Assembly (NCBI RefSeq): GCF_901000735.1
Contig: NC_081546.1
Location: 25,236,529-25,300,528 of the forward strand
Origin: Corylus avellana
Lineage: Eukaryota > Streptophyta > Magnoliopsida > Fagales > Betulaceae
Length of the DNA: 64,000 nucleotides
Direction of reading: 5' to 3'
Below the pieces are notes generated by a model. That model was given only the letters and a program-made list of their open reading frames with translations, searched no databases and was not told the origin of the DNA. The first letter of the stretch is position 1, and every line of letters begins with the position of its first letter. The position numbers and the translations under genes are program-made. Positions 10,840 through 21,115 of this stretch are shown in pieces.

Positions 10840-11741
10840 TTAAATGTTTGGTGGTGTAGGTCTAGGGTACCAATTAAGGGTGTTAGGCGTTGGTCTAATT
10901 ATTCTATTAATTTGGAATTCGCTGAATTGTTGTTCAATTTGTTGTATTTCTTGATCTGTAATTTGCACATATTCTGAACTTTGTATTTCACTTGTTGTTT
11001 CATATATGATTATTTGTTTGTCTTTTCTAATGACTTGGACAGTTTTCGAGGGCGAGGTTTCACATTTGACATTTTCAAGTTGTTTTAGCGCGTTACTTTT
11101 GACATTTTCAAGTTGTTTTAGCATATTATTGACCTTTTCAAGTTGTTTTAGCATATTATTGACCTTTTCAAGATAGGTTTCGTCTTTATCATGTAAGTAT
11201 AACGTTTTGGGTTGTGAAATTTTTAAGAAGGGTTGTTCGTAATGGGGTTTTTTCTTTTCAGTTTGAGTTTTAGTTGGGGGTGTAATTCTATTTTCTATTT
11301 GGTCTAATTGTTTTCCTATGGTTATGAGGCTTTGGTTTGTGTAATTGTTTTGTTCCATGATCTTTTTTATTTCGTCATCTTTGGAAGTTTTAAAAAGGGA
11401 GGCTAAAATTTTTGATCCTTTAAAGTTTACAAAGATCGGTTCTCTTGGAGGGTGACTTGCTTCTATTATTGTTTTATCTTCTTTTTCCCACTGGGTTAAC
11501 GTGTTTAATTTTTAATTTTTATAAATTTTTATAAAGTCAAAGAATTTTATATGTAACTTATGTTCATGCATAAATTTTTCCCATTTTGCAAAGATTTTTA
11601 TTTTTTGTATATTTTAACTTATATTTTTCTCTTTTTCTGTATTTTCGGTAGAATTAAAGTTTTTTATTAAGGGTTGGAGGTCTAAAGTAAATGGTTTACT
11701 TATAGTCATTAATTGTGGGTGTAAAGGTGGTTCGTCTATAT
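10840..11741 (-). pseudogene. EPRV ORF1 MP/CP linker, lineage X, with internal 10-11 residue repeats
   Basis: The open frame 11358-10840 starts MEQNNYTNQSLITIGKQLDQI, equivalent to NNFVNQSLHIIGQQLDRI in Y. It holds three and a half tandem units of LEKVNNMLKQ type, encoded by 30-33 bp repeats at about 11060-11175; Y copies have one such unit. It ends with NWYPRPTPPNI ahead of the capsid core. The part 11741-11359 continues upstream until the CACTA insertion at 11742. Confidence 0.75.
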
Positions 11742-11759
11742 CACTACAAGAAACTGACT

Positions 11760-12529
11760 CATCAGGGGCGACTTATTAGGGGCGACTTTATAGTCGCCCC
11801 TAATACTCAACTATTAGGGGCGACTTTTGAAAGTCGCCCCTAATAGTTATGTATTAGCGTCCACATCCAAGTGGACGCTAATAGCCGACCCAAAAGATGA
11901 ATAATAGCGTCCACTCTACAGTGGACGCTAATAACTCGACCCTAATATTCTCGCAGGAAATATTCAAAAGGCGGGGAAAAGATCATTAGCGTCGACTTTA
12001 GGAGTCGACGCTAATGGTTAATTATTAGGGTCGACAAAGTCGACCCTAAAGAGTGTGAGGAATTAAAAAAAAAAAAAAAAAAAAAAATTTATTCACCAAT
12101 AGCGTCCACTCAAAGTGGACGCTGAAGAGAGATCATTAGGGTCGACTTTAGAGTCGACCCAAATGCCTAAGTATTAGGGTCGACGAAGTCGACCCTAAAG
12201 AGTATGTGTAGGAATTAAAAAAAGGAAAAAAAAAATAATTTTATTCACCAATAGAGTCCACTCAAAGTGGACGCTGAAGAGTGATCATTAGGGTTGACTT
12301 TAGAGTCGACCCTAATGCCTAAGTATTTGTCGACCCTAAAGAGTATGTGTAGGAATTAAAAAAAAAGAAAAAAGAAATAATTTTATTCACCAATAGCGTC
12401 CACTCAAAGTGGACGCTGAAGAGTGATCATTAGGGTCGACTTTAGAGTAGACCCTAATGCCTAAGTATTAGGGTCGACAAAGTCGACCCTAAAGAGTATG
12501 TGTAGGAATTAAAAAAAAAGAAAAAAAAA
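11760..12529. repeat. CACTA left subterminal repeats
   Basis: Palindromic pairs of three kinds: TTAGGGGCGACT/AGTCGCCCC near the terminus, then GCGTCCAC/GTGGACGC and TAGGGTCGAC/GTCGACCCTA. From about 12090 a unit of 140-150 bp (ATTCACCAATAGCGTCCAC ... GGAATTAAAAAA) repeats three times up to the gap. Subterminal repeats of this sort bind the CACTA-encoded DNA-binding protein. Confidence 0.85.
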
Positions 12530-12629
12530 NNNNNNNNNNNNNNNNNNNNNNNNNNNNNNNNNNNNNNNNNNNNNNNNNNNNNNNNNNNNNNNNNNNNNNN
12601 NNNNNNNNNNNNNNNNNNNNNNNNNNNNN
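12530..12629. other. Assembly gap, 100 N
   Basis: Exactly 100 unknown bases after a poly-A-rich repeat. The round number suggests a scaffold gap of unknown true size, probably a collapse in the tandem subterminal repeats. Confidence 0.95.
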
Positions 12630-12748
12630 GGTTGATCTTCGAAAACAGGTATGTTTTTGAAACAGTAGGTTATGGAACGCAGAGTCTAAAAATAATCGTT
12701 GGTTTGATAAGGTTTTCATTTTTCTGTTTCTTTTCATATTGGTTGAAG

Positions 12749-13527
12749 GTTGATGGTAGACTCAACAATCTCAAGAAGGAGGTCTCTGTCCAAGATTCTA
12801 AGCACCGCAAGACACTCGCTGAGGTTAGTTAACTGAAGTGTTGCTTTGAATTGTGATACACGTAATGAGTTTTCCCATGAATCTGAAAATTGAGTTACAT
12901 ATGATGGTTATATGTCCCTTGTGCTTTTAATGAATTTGCTTTGCTTATAAAAAAAAATGATGGTTGTCTGTATCTTTTCTTTTTCAGCTGGAAAAAGGTG
13001 TAGATGGATTGTTTGATAGCTTTGCAAGGTTGGACTCACGTATTTCAAGTGTTGGACAGACTGCTGCAAAGATCGGAGATCATTTGCAGGTAGAGTTTTC
13101 CCATGCTTCATTGCCATATGCTTATGATCCTTGTAGTTAATACAATTTTATCACCATCTCTATTGAAACTTTGTTATTTTATGTTTTCATTTATATGGCG
13201 TTTTCTTGTCAGAGTGCAGATGCTCAGCGAGAAACTGCTAGTCAAACAATAGAGCTTATAAAGGTATTGTCAATTGATCATTTAGTTTATGATATCCTTT
13301 GTTAGAACGTGCTAACTGCATTATTAATTTAATCCCTGCAGTATTTGATGGAGTTCAACAGCAGCCCAGGAGACCTAAAATCGCTTGGAGTCATAGGCTT
13401 TCTTATCCTTTTCAGTGGTGTTTGTCCTTGTGTAGAACTGGAGAACAGATTGCTTGCTCGTTTTGATGCAGCATCACAGCGGAGAGAATTGTCTTCAATG
13501 GCTGAATGTGCTAAAATTTTATCTCAG
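12749..13527 (+). pseudogene. SEC10: Captured exon block of exocyst subunit SEC10 inside CACTA
   Basis: Four exons with GT-AG borders: 12749-12823, 12988-13089, 13213-13263 and 13342-13527, all in phase 0 and free of stops over 138 codons. Their peptides (RLNNLKKEVSVQDSKHRKTL, GLFDSFARLDSRISSVGQTA, SADAQRETASQTIEL, ENRLLARFDAASQRREL) are those I recognise from plant SEC10, an exocyst tethering subunit in secretion. In the last exon the segment after SPGDL is replaced by an unrelated string before ELENRLL, so about 50 or more residues seem lost. Both protein ends are absent: a gene fragment, not a functional gene. Confidence 0.85.
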
Positions 13528-13632
13528 GTAAATACTTTTGTTAGGTCTGATATGTAATAATTTAATTATTATTGATTTAAAACTTAATAGCTTCATTAAG
13601 TAGCTCTTCCTTCCCTCTTTCCCACTCTTTCT

Positions 13633-13671
<39 letters not shown>

Positions 13672-14560
13672 GATTTATAATATGAGGATAAATCGAATTA
13701 ATCCTCCCTAACTACTTTGCTCTTTTACTTCATTTGTTTAGTCTACAATCTTTTTAACAGATGATGAGAACAAAGTGAATGCTTTTGACAAAATTAATAA
13801 TTTCTTAAACAAGATTAGTAGATTTGTTGATTAAAATGGGCAATTGAAATAGACTAGTTGAAATAAACAGCTGCTTCCAATCCTTAGACCTTGTGGTTGC
13901 TTAACAAGCACTCATCCCAAATTCTCAAGCATCTATAGCTATTCAATGTAAAGCTGTTCTTGTGGTTGAATTCTTGTGGTTGAATTCTCAAGCATCCCAA
14001 ATTTTCCAGTAGGTACATGTGTGTGTGGTCGTTTAATCTTGGCGGTCCATAGGGATTGTGGTGTCAGTTTCAACAAACAATGATAGTAGGTTTTTGTTAT
14101 AATATAGGCAAATGTGGGTTAAGAAAGTTTATATTATAGCTGTTTTAATGTCTCTTTGCTGCCTGTAACTGTCAAAATCTACAGGGAAGGCACCCTTCCC
14201 CCTACTCACCAAAAATTATATAAAAGAGATGATTTGAAACCTGCCCAACGCTAGGTTGGATGAGAGGACCACCTTTTTTTATTGCTTGCCAATTTAGTTT
14301 GGTTGTGACTGGGATTTGACTATTTTGGCTTTTTTTATTCACTATTTTGGCTGTGACTGGGATTTGACTTGATAGCCTTTGTAAGAGTCATGTTTAATGG
14401 GGGCTGGCGGGCATTTTTTCAATGATTGTCTTGGGACTGTAGATGTCTCACTTTGTTACTTCATTATATTGGAGTTAACATGTATTAGTGGGACTGTTAT
14501 TGATATATGTTAGAAGTATTGTGGTTAGGAGTTAGCCGATGTATGTTACTCATACCAGTG
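13528..14560. other. Internal CACTA region without recognisable gene; (CT)n at 13636-13668
   Basis: About 1 kb with no convincing ORF on either strand. It may be the intron or flank that was captured with SEC10. It contains a 33-bp CT microsatellite and two near-repeats of TGGCTGTGACTGGGATTTGAC (about 14300 and 14350). Confidence 0.5.
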
Positions 14561-15312
14561 TTCCCTGGTTCTGCGATCGATCGCAAAATGTCGAAAACCT
14601 ACTGGTACTGCGATCAATCGCACTCCAAGTGCGATCGATTGCAGATTATTTTTTTAAAAATTTTTTAGGACCATTAGGGTCCACTTTGTGGACGCTAATG
14701 GTTAACTATTAGCGTCCACTTTGGTTTGGACGCTAATAGTTAATTTTTTATTTTTTATTTTTTTTTTTTTTATTTTTTATTTTTGAGGACCATTAGGGTC
14801 CACTTTGTGGACGCTAATGGTTAACTATCAGCGTCCACTTTGGTTTGGACGCTGATAGTTAAATTTTTTTTTTATTTTTTATTTTTTTTAAAAAAATTTT
14901 TGAGGACCATTAGGGTCCACTTTGTGGACGCTAATGGTTAACTATCAGCGTCCACTTTAGTTTGGACGCTGATAGTTATTCTATTTTTTTTTTTTAAGGA
15001 CCATTAGGGTCGACAAAGTGGACCCTAATGGTTAACTAAAAGTGGACCCTAATGCTTGCCTATTAGGGTCGACTTTCGCTTCCGTGTACATCATCTTTAG
15101 GGTCAAAACATTGTGACTTTTAGGGTCGATAAAGTGGACGCTAAAAGTGATCATTAGGGTCGACTTTTAAGTGGACCCTGATAATCAAACATTTGATCAT
15201 TAGGGTCGGACTATTAGCGTCGACACCTTTAGGGTCGAAAAGTCGACGCTGTTGGCAACAGCGTCCACTTTAGGACCTTTAGGGGCGACTTTGAGTCGCC
15301 CCTAAAGACCTA
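14560..15312. repeat. CACTA right subterminal repeats
   Basis: Begins with GCGATCGATCGCA type palindromes (14575-14645), then units GGACCATTAGGGTCC ... GTGGACGCTAATGG starting near 14668, 14787, 14904 and 14998 (spacing about 117, 117 and 94 bp), each separated by T-rich runs. It ends with GGGGCGACT/AGTCGCCCC, mirroring the left end. Confidence 0.85.
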
Positions 15313-15328
15313 ATTTCTTGTAGTGTAT

Positions 15329-15800
15329 CTGTTTGTGTTGAGAAATTTGGTGCTTCTTCTTCAAAATTTTCTTGATTAGCTGTATAACATGGAGCGCTTA
15401 TTACAGATTCTACTTTTATACCTTTTAATTTTAAATTTTTATCTCTTCTTAAAGGTTCAGTATTAACGGAGGAAGAGGTAGAATTTCTATGGCTTGTTGG
15501 TGTATCTTGGAAAGCTGTTTCTTTTATCATGAAGGGTGGTTTGTTGAGTCTTGGTCTATCAAAACTTAACCTAACAGTACCATCTAAGTATTGTTGTAAA
15601 CAATTTAGATCAAATTTTGTATTTTCTGTTTTTGTTGGAATGTTTTCGTTTTCTAATAACCATTCTAATGGAAGTTCTACTTCAGACCAAACTACTGATT
15701 TTGGTACCCTAACATTTATGTCACAAGAATATGTTTGTATAAGCAAAGTTTTATTTTTGGGACTTTTAACAAGAGCATGCACATTAAGATTTGTTTTCAC
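15329..15800 (-). pseudogene. EPRV MP C-terminus and linker, lineage X (upstream of CACTA insertion)
   Basis: An open frame from MKTNLNVHALVKSPKNKTLL (15800) through SEVELPLEWLLENEN and LQQYLDGTVRLSF to SVNTEPLRRDKNLKLKGI, matching Y strings DEIDLPNEWLLEN and RRDKD..LKLKGI. It continues on the far side of the CACTA element at 11741. A frame change separates it from the MP body at about 15815. Confidence 0.8.
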
Positions 15801-15824
15801 TGACTTATAATAAAATCTGTAAAT

Positions 15825-16403
15825 TCATGCTAAAGGTTGGCTTCCTTCTAACATATCGTAACCTGCTATTTTAATGTTCAAAGTTAAAGCTTTTAAAATC
15901 TGTGGATCACTTAAACTTAAAGTAAAGTCAGGGAAATAGTCAAAATAAATTGGTCCTTTATGAAGATTAGATTCAACGACTCCTAACATGCTAGTGCTGT
16001 AATCTTTATGTCTTGCATCTCTTAAACACAAAAGTACAGAGGCATTAATTCCTAGACGGACTAGGAGTTCTACTGCAACTTTGATTAATCCTACGAGAAG
16101 GAAATTCATTTTTTTTTCTCTAAGTTTTTTAATTACTTCTTTAGAAAGCAATTGACATGTATCATGATGTTTATTTAAAGCATAAACTTGTTCAACTATT
16201 TTTACGCTGTAATCATTGCTAAAAGACAAGGGTGAAAAATTTGATTTATAAATTTCTTTAGTTGGGACCTTGGGTATGTTCCAATCATGTGAATCTATAT
16301 TTGCTTCAGGAATGTTATATTCTTTTTCATTAACTATATCAGGTAAATAAGGTAAACTAGATCTAGAGCTCATAAATGATGTGGATCTAAACAACTTAGA
16401 CAT
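15825..16403 (-). pseudogene. EPRV movement protein, lineage X
   Basis: 192 codons from MSKLFRSTS. It contains VEQVYALNKHHDTCQLLSKE, VAVELLVRLGINASVLLCLR and DFTLSLSDPQILKALTLNI, the core of the 30K-type movement protein of Caulimoviridae that opens plasmodesmata. The start was chosen because the same serine-rich N-terminus recurs in the X copies at 4175 and 18868. The C-terminus is frameshifted (LEGSQPLA then stop). Confidence 0.85.
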
Positions 16404-16694
16404 AATTCAAAATATTTGTTAAGGATAAGACAACAAAATTGAAGACTTTCTACTCCTAAATGCTTGTCTTTAACTGGTCTTTAAGTGTTCTGGAATAGCT
16501 ATTTGTGCATCCTCCCGACTTACAAGCCTACCCGGCCTAACTGCGCTGACGGCACATTGACGGCACAAAGCGTACATCCTATAGAACTCAAAGATTTTGT
16601 TAAAGATAACATCTGAAAATAAACTTGTTTGACAATTCTGTTTTCTAGGGTTAACAAATATATGAATAGACATCAAGATGAACAGATCTACACA

Positions 16695-16708
16695 TGGCTC
16701 TGATACCA
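16695..16708 (-). promoter_or_regulatory. tRNA-Met primer-binding site, X3
   Basis: Minus strand TGGTATCAGAGCCA, an exact complement of the 3' end of plant initiator tRNA-Met, 292 bp upstream of the MP start. A short (TA)n tract follows at about 16727-16738. Confidence 0.9.
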
Positions 16709-17085
16709 AAGGGGGCTCTAATAACAAATATATATATATTTGTTATATCTTTGTATATCCTTTTATATATTATGTTCATATTCAGCCTAAAATACCTAGA
16801 AGAATACACAGATATAAACATAAATATGAATATGAAATGTTGAAGATACTTCAATTGGAACCATAAATTCAAGAATATACATAATGAAAATAGGATATAT
16901 GAAAATAAGTAATTATGAAAATATGATGCTGTAAAATTAGCTTGAAGAAGCTTTCATTGAATGAAACATTTGGTAATACATGGACGAAACTCTAACATGC
17001 ATTTTTGTGAAATTTCACTGATGTTCAGAGTGGGAGAAGTGTATTCTGAAATTCAGAAGAACCGAATTGCTAATACATGAGCGGA

Positions 17086-17295
17086 GAATGCTATAAAAAA
17101 AAAAATAATAATAAAAAAAGAAGATAGAAAGTTGAACATTGTGGATGAATAGTACTGTGAACAGTGCATGCCGACATGAACAGTGCTGGCCGACACGAAC
17201 AGTGATGAACAGTGCTGACCGCCATGAACAATGCTAAACTGTAATGGCTGACAAACAGTAATGACCGCCACAACAGTGATTAACAGTGCTTGCTG
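17086..17295 (-). promoter_or_regulatory. X3 5' promoter array
   Basis: Minus-strand ACTGTTC motifs in CATGTCGGC and GGCGGTCA contexts, followed by a degraded TATA region (T-run then TATAGCATTC near 17088; the X1 copy has CTATAAAAAGCATCC). Part of the inverted repeat with 18470-18655. Confidence 0.55.
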
Positions 17296-17314
17296 TATTT
17301 GGGCTTTTCGAACT

Positions 17315-17636
17315 TCAATCCTCACCAAGATCATAAGGGTTTTGGGCTTCTTGGTTTGTTGAGGAGGAGGACGAAGTTAAGTTTTGTTCTCCTTGGTCCT
17401 CAATCCCTTCAACTTTAAGGAAAAGGCTTATGCAAAGATCTTTAAGGTCTTCTTTACATTGGACTTGAGCCATGGCTGCTGCAATTTTTGTCTGTAAATG
17501 TGATCTATTTGCTAGGAATTGGCTTTGAGTTGTGAAGGATATGAATTCTCTCTGTATTGAGGAAAGCATTTTCTGGATGTTGAATTTGTCCCAATTATAT
17601 GATGACTTGGTTGTGATAGGATTGAAGGTGTTTTAT
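17315..17636 (-). pseudogene. EPRV ORF2 C-terminal part, lineage X, with internal deletion
   Basis: Reads MLSSIQREFISFTTQSQFLA, AAMAQVQCKEDLKDLC and NPYDLGED with stop at 17315. At about 17585-17600 it is joined to the N-terminal part of ORF2 (string around PSIITTKSS), so most of ORF2 is deleted. The same deletion joint is present in the plus-strand copy at 18141, so the inverted duplication came after the deletion. Confidence 0.75.
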
Positions 17637-17642
17637 CTTTTC

Positions 17643-18110
17643 CCTGCAAAAATTCACGACTGAGGAAATCAGGTATAAAATTTTGAACTCCTTTTATGTA
17701 TTCTATTTCAAAATAAAAAATACTTAAAATTGATTACCATCTGGCAAAAATCTGTTTACTTGCTATATTTTGAACATCTTTTTCTAAAACATGTTTTGCA
17801 CTTTTGCAATCGACTCGAATTAAGAATTTTTGGTTTAACAAATCACTTTGAAACTTTGAGATGCATAGTACTATAGATAAAATATTTTTTTTAATAGTAC
17901 TATAATTACTTTGTGCTGAATTCCAGATTCCTGAATGGAAACAAACAATTTGTTCAGGAGAATATAGAGAGATTTTCTGTTTGAGAATACCCCTATATCC
18001 AATGTTGGAGTCATCTGCTTCTACAATTTTGAAAGCTTTTACTTCAAGAATGCCAAAACAAGACAAAGTCTTGACATATTTTTTGATTTCTTGAACAATT
18101 GAAGTATGAA
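17643..18110 (-). pseudogene. EPRV RNase H fragment, lineage X
   Basis: Contains TDLHTSIVQEIKKYVKTL, EADDSNIGYRGILK, FHSGIWNSAQSNYSTIKK and RVDCKSAKHVLEKD; frame changes before the terminal DFL.REFLQGK at about 17650. It forms the loop between the two arms of the inverted repeat. Confidence 0.8.
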
Positions 18111-18140
18111 GATCAGTCCTAGGTTGAGGGTGAAGATTAG

Positions 18141-18447
18141 TATAAAACACCTTCAATCCAGTCACAACCAAGTCATCATATAATTGGGACAAATTCAACA
18201 TCCAGAAAATACTTTCTTCAATACAGAGAGAATTCCCATCCTTCAAAACTCAAAGCCAATTCCTGGTAAATAGATCACTTAACAGACAGAAATTGCAGCA
18301 GTCATGGCTCAAGTCCAATGTAAAGAAGACCTTAAAGATCTTTGCAGAAGCCTTCTCCTTAAAGCTGAAGGGATTGAAGACCAAGGAAAACCAAGTACAA
18401 CATCTTTACTAAGAAGCCCAAGACTCTTATGATCTTGGTGAAGATTG
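18141..18447 (+). pseudogene. EPRV ORF2 C-terminal part, lineage X, inverted copy
   Basis: Plus-strand partner of 17315-17636, ending with the GED stop at 18445. The ATGGCTCAAGTCCAATG stretch at about 18304 matches the MAQVQCKEDLKDLC coding segment. An ACTGTTC array follows to 18655. Confidence 0.75.
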
Positions 18448-18664
18448 AAGTTTGAAAAGCCTAAATACAGCAAGCACTGTTTTGGCGGTCATTACTGTTT
18501 GTCGGCCATTACTGTTCAGCACTATTCATGACGGTCAGCATGGTTAATCATTGTTCATGTCGTCCAACACTGTTCATTACTGTTCATGTCGGCCAATACT
18601 ATTCACAGCACTATTCATCACTGTTCATCCGACAAGTCACTATTCATCCACAGTGTTCAACTTT

Positions 18665-18871
18665 TATTATGGTGGAATCATTACTTAATGATAAGGGTGA
18701 AAAACTTGATTTATAAATTTCTTTGGTTGGGACCTTGAGTATATTCCAATCATGTGAATCTATATTCGTTTCAGGAATGTTATATTTTTCTTCATTAACT
18801 ATATTAGGTAAAGAAGGTAAACTACATCTAGAGCTCATAGAAGAAGTAGATCTAAACAACCTAGACATCAT
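18665..18871 (-). pseudogene. EPRV movement-protein N-terminus, lineage X
   Basis: About 65 codons: MSRLFRSTSSMSSRCSLPSL, SHDWNILKVPTKEIYKSSFS. It breaks off at about 18670, where plus-strand promoter array begins. Upstream leader sequence is limited to about 35 bp before a TG/TA microsatellite. Confidence 0.8.
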
Positions 18872-18905
18872 TCAAAATATTTGTTAAGAACAAGACAACA
18901 AAATT

Positions 18906-18934
18906 GTGTGTGTGTATATATATATATATATATA
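18906..18934. repeat. (TG)n(TA)n tract between X and Y cluster
   Basis: The microsatellite divides lineage X DNA from lineage Y leader DNA. The Y side starts at a point about 30-40 nt from the primer-binding site position when compared with 24957-24990. Confidence 0.85.
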
Positions 18935-19253
18935 ATGCAGGGAGTAGGGGAAGGTGATAGATTGTGCAGAAGATAATTTAAATCAAAGCAGTAAAACCAG
19001 CCATGAGGCGGTGATGACAATAGTATAATAAAATTAAAGAACAGTAATTAAAAATAGTTGAGAAGCTGAAATCAAAACTGGAAAGTAATATTGATAAAAT
19101 ATCTTACAAAAATAAGTGATAGAACTTACTGAAGTAAGTGATAAAGGAAGAGGAGCTACAAGAAGAAATCGAAATATGAAAGCAGGGGAAGGGCTAGAGA
19201 GCTTCTCAAGTAATGGGTAATAAGCTTCTGCCTTACAATGGGAGAGGGGAGCC

Positions 19254-19760
19254 GTTATATAGGCAAATTACAAATAATAAAACAAAATACAATCATGGAG
19301 TAAATAGTGAAAAGTAGATTCCGCAGAACTGTGTAGTCCGCGGTCAAAAGTAAACAGTAGAAGCATGCGCACTGTAGAGTCGGTGCCAATCTGGAACAGT
19401 AAAAGTTGTCAATCTGAAATAGTAACTGTCGGCACTGTAGTGTCGGCAGACAAAATATGAATAGTAACAGTAATCCTGCACAGTGTGTTGGCAGCAATAG
19501 TAAAAGTGAACAGTACTTTAGCATAGTAATCTTCAAATAGTGGTGAATAGTAATCCAGGAAAATTCTTGAGAAGGGGAAGAACCAGTTGTTTTGAAACCA
19601 GCCGTTATGAGCTAGTCTGCAAATCTGAATAATAATTAGCCGTTATGGAGCCAGTCTGAAATCTGCGAACCAATAGCCATTATGAGGCTTTTTTGAATTC
19701 TGGAGAGAAAAAGCTGTTATAAGCCAATCTAAAATCTTAGAAACTAGTCATTAAGGACCA
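19254..19760 (-). promoter_or_regulatory. Y1 3' intergenic region: AACGG array, ACTGTTC array, TATA box
   Basis: In minus-strand order: after the ORF2 stop, several CATAACGGCT units (19750-19595), then ACTGTTC/ACTATTC motifs (19560-19300), then CTATATAAC (19262-19254). The leader begins with CTCCCCTCTCCCATTGTAAGG. The same order occurs in every Y and Z copy. Confidence 0.65.
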
Positions 19761-19765
19761 ATTAA

Positions 19766-21002
19766 TCATAAATCTTCTATCCCTGGGTAGGGATAATAAT
19801 CTTGTGAATCTTCAAAATATGGAGGAATCTGAATAGGACTTTCAAAAGATGATTCAGGCTTTTCTCCTTCATCGTCATCATTAGAATTATCATCAAGAGC
19901 AGCAAGGAGAGCTTTAATTTTTTCTTTCTTCTTGGAAGACTTCTTCTTTGAAGAACTGGATGAAGTAGTAGGAGAAGAACCAAGAGGTTTAGTCTTTTCT
20001 TCTTTTGGGGAAGTGGTGAACGTACTGGGGATTATTAAGAGAGGGGATTTATTCTGGGGTAAAGTAGGAGCCTTGGGGGCTTGGGCCAATTCTTTAACAG
20101 AAATGACAATGGAATCAACTAGTGAGCATTTATCCCACCATTTGACATACCAATGTCGTTGAATTTTGTCTTATGTATGGATATATTGCCATTTCAGAAT
20201 CCAAGGAATTTTAAATTTTTTGACAAAGTGTAACATAGGGGGAAACTTGGAACCATAAGCATCAACTTTGTAAATAACCTTAAAATTCTGGAAGGCTTCA
20301 ATTAATTTAAGAGGGAGGATTTCAGGGAGGATGCCAAATTGCATCCACCATCTGGAGAACCAGAGAGGGAGAATTCTGCAGAAATTTTTATCAAAATTAA
20401 TAAACCAAGAATGATCAAAATTCAAGGTTTGGTAAAGCATAAACTTAAACCAGGCTTCAATATAATCATAATAAGTAAAAGGAATGATAAATCCGTTAAG
20501 GGATTTTGGAGCAGAGGGATGGTCTCCCCATTCTTTTTCAGCAATAACTCTTTTAAAATAGACACTATGGAAAAGTAATTTATGAGGATGAATTTTGCAA
20601 AAAATAGTCTTAAAAAAGACGAAATCAGTTTGACGCAAAATACTAGAATAATATGCTAAATTCTTTTGAGGATGTTCAGGAATCCAATGGAAATTATGAG
20701 GAAAATAGGAGAGGGCAATATCTCCGGCAAATTTAGAAGAAGATGAACGATTCAATTCAATGTAAAATAAATTATGGGAATAAGGAAGATTCACATAGGC
20801 AGACGGCTTATCATACCTAATGAAAGGAACTCGGGGTCTTTGAGAATTATCAGCAAAAGGAAACCTGGGAACCAGGGTTGAAGGGAGAAAATCTGTTGGT
20901 AATAGCTATAGAAGAAATAGGCAGGGAAGTAGCAACAGTGGACTTTGGTTTCAAGGCCAGAGCCTTAGAATCAATTTTTTCTTTGTCTTTTTTGCTTGCT
21001 AT
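19766..21002 (-). pseudogene. EPRV ORF2, lineage Y (Y1 copy), start codon mutated
   Basis: The position of the Y ATG (ATGGCAAGC in Y2 and Y3) is ATAGCAAGC here at 21002-21000. A deletion and frame change after GSQVSF (about 20850) and an in-frame stop at about 20171 follow. Conserved blocks: YFPHNFHWIPEHPQKNLAYY, WFSRWWMQFGILPEILPL, then a Lys/Ser-rich and acidic tail (KKKSSKKKEKIKALLAALDD) ending YYPYPGIEDL. Role unknown; the basic then acidic tail suggests protein or nucleic-acid contacts, which is inference. Confidence 0.8.
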
Positions 21003-21115
21003 TGTGGCACTGCAAAAATTCATGAGGAAAAAAATTAGGAATGAAATGGTTAAAACCTTAAAATTTAAAAACATGCAAAATAACGTCAAAATTATATTTT
21101 GATGCAGTGTTTTAA

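Larger units (their letters stand above)
11742..15325. mobile_element. CACTA DNA transposon with captured SEC10 exons, inserted in EPRV
   Basis: Left terminus CACTACAAGAAA at 11742, right terminus TTTCTTGTAGTG ending 15325, a perfect 12-bp inverted repeat starting CACTA. The flanking TSD is TAT (11739-11741 and 15326-15328), the 3 bp expected for the superfamily. Both flanks are one interrupted EPRV ORF1. Subterminal regions are packed with short palindromes. No transposase is recognisable, so it is non-autonomous. Total 3584 bp including the 100-N gap, whose true size is unknown. Confidence 0.95.
5345..17295 (-). mobile_element. EPRV lineage X, most complete copy (X3), split by a CACTA element
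   Basis: Order on the minus strand: promoter array (17295-17100), leader and primer site (16695-16708), MP (16403-15825), MP/CP linker (15800-15329 and 11741-10840), CP (10800-9861), coiled coil (9820-9521), PR (9399-8830), RT and RNase H (8826-7271), ORF2 (7278-6005), next promoter (5990-5741) and partial leader to 5345. Measured TATA to TATA and minus the CACTA element it is about 7.7 kb, the usual size of a florendovirus. Frameshifts and stops occur in several domains. Confidence 0.85.
17134..18655. repeat. Large inverted repeat of EPRV DNA (two arms of about 500 bp)
   Basis: Arm 1 (17134-17636) read on the minus strand and arm 2 (18141-18655) read on the plus strand both run AAAACACCTTCAATCC, the deletion joint, ORF2 tail, then ACTGTTC array. 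The spacer 17637-18140 is RNase H. Arms are similar but not identical, so the event is not recent or the arms come from different copies. Confidence 0.85.

Noticed and set aside
12749..13527. A functional SEC10 gene in the window
   Set aside because: Only four exons of a much longer gene are present, the last is internally altered, and they lie wholly between CACTA ends.
19255..19536. 93-codon hydrophobic frame with LLLPTHCAGLL, repeated at 25291-25572 and 56529-56810
   Set aside because: It coincides with the promoter array and TATA box of the Y/Z intergenic region in each copy; conserved because the DNA is conserved. Stops occur in the shorter copies.
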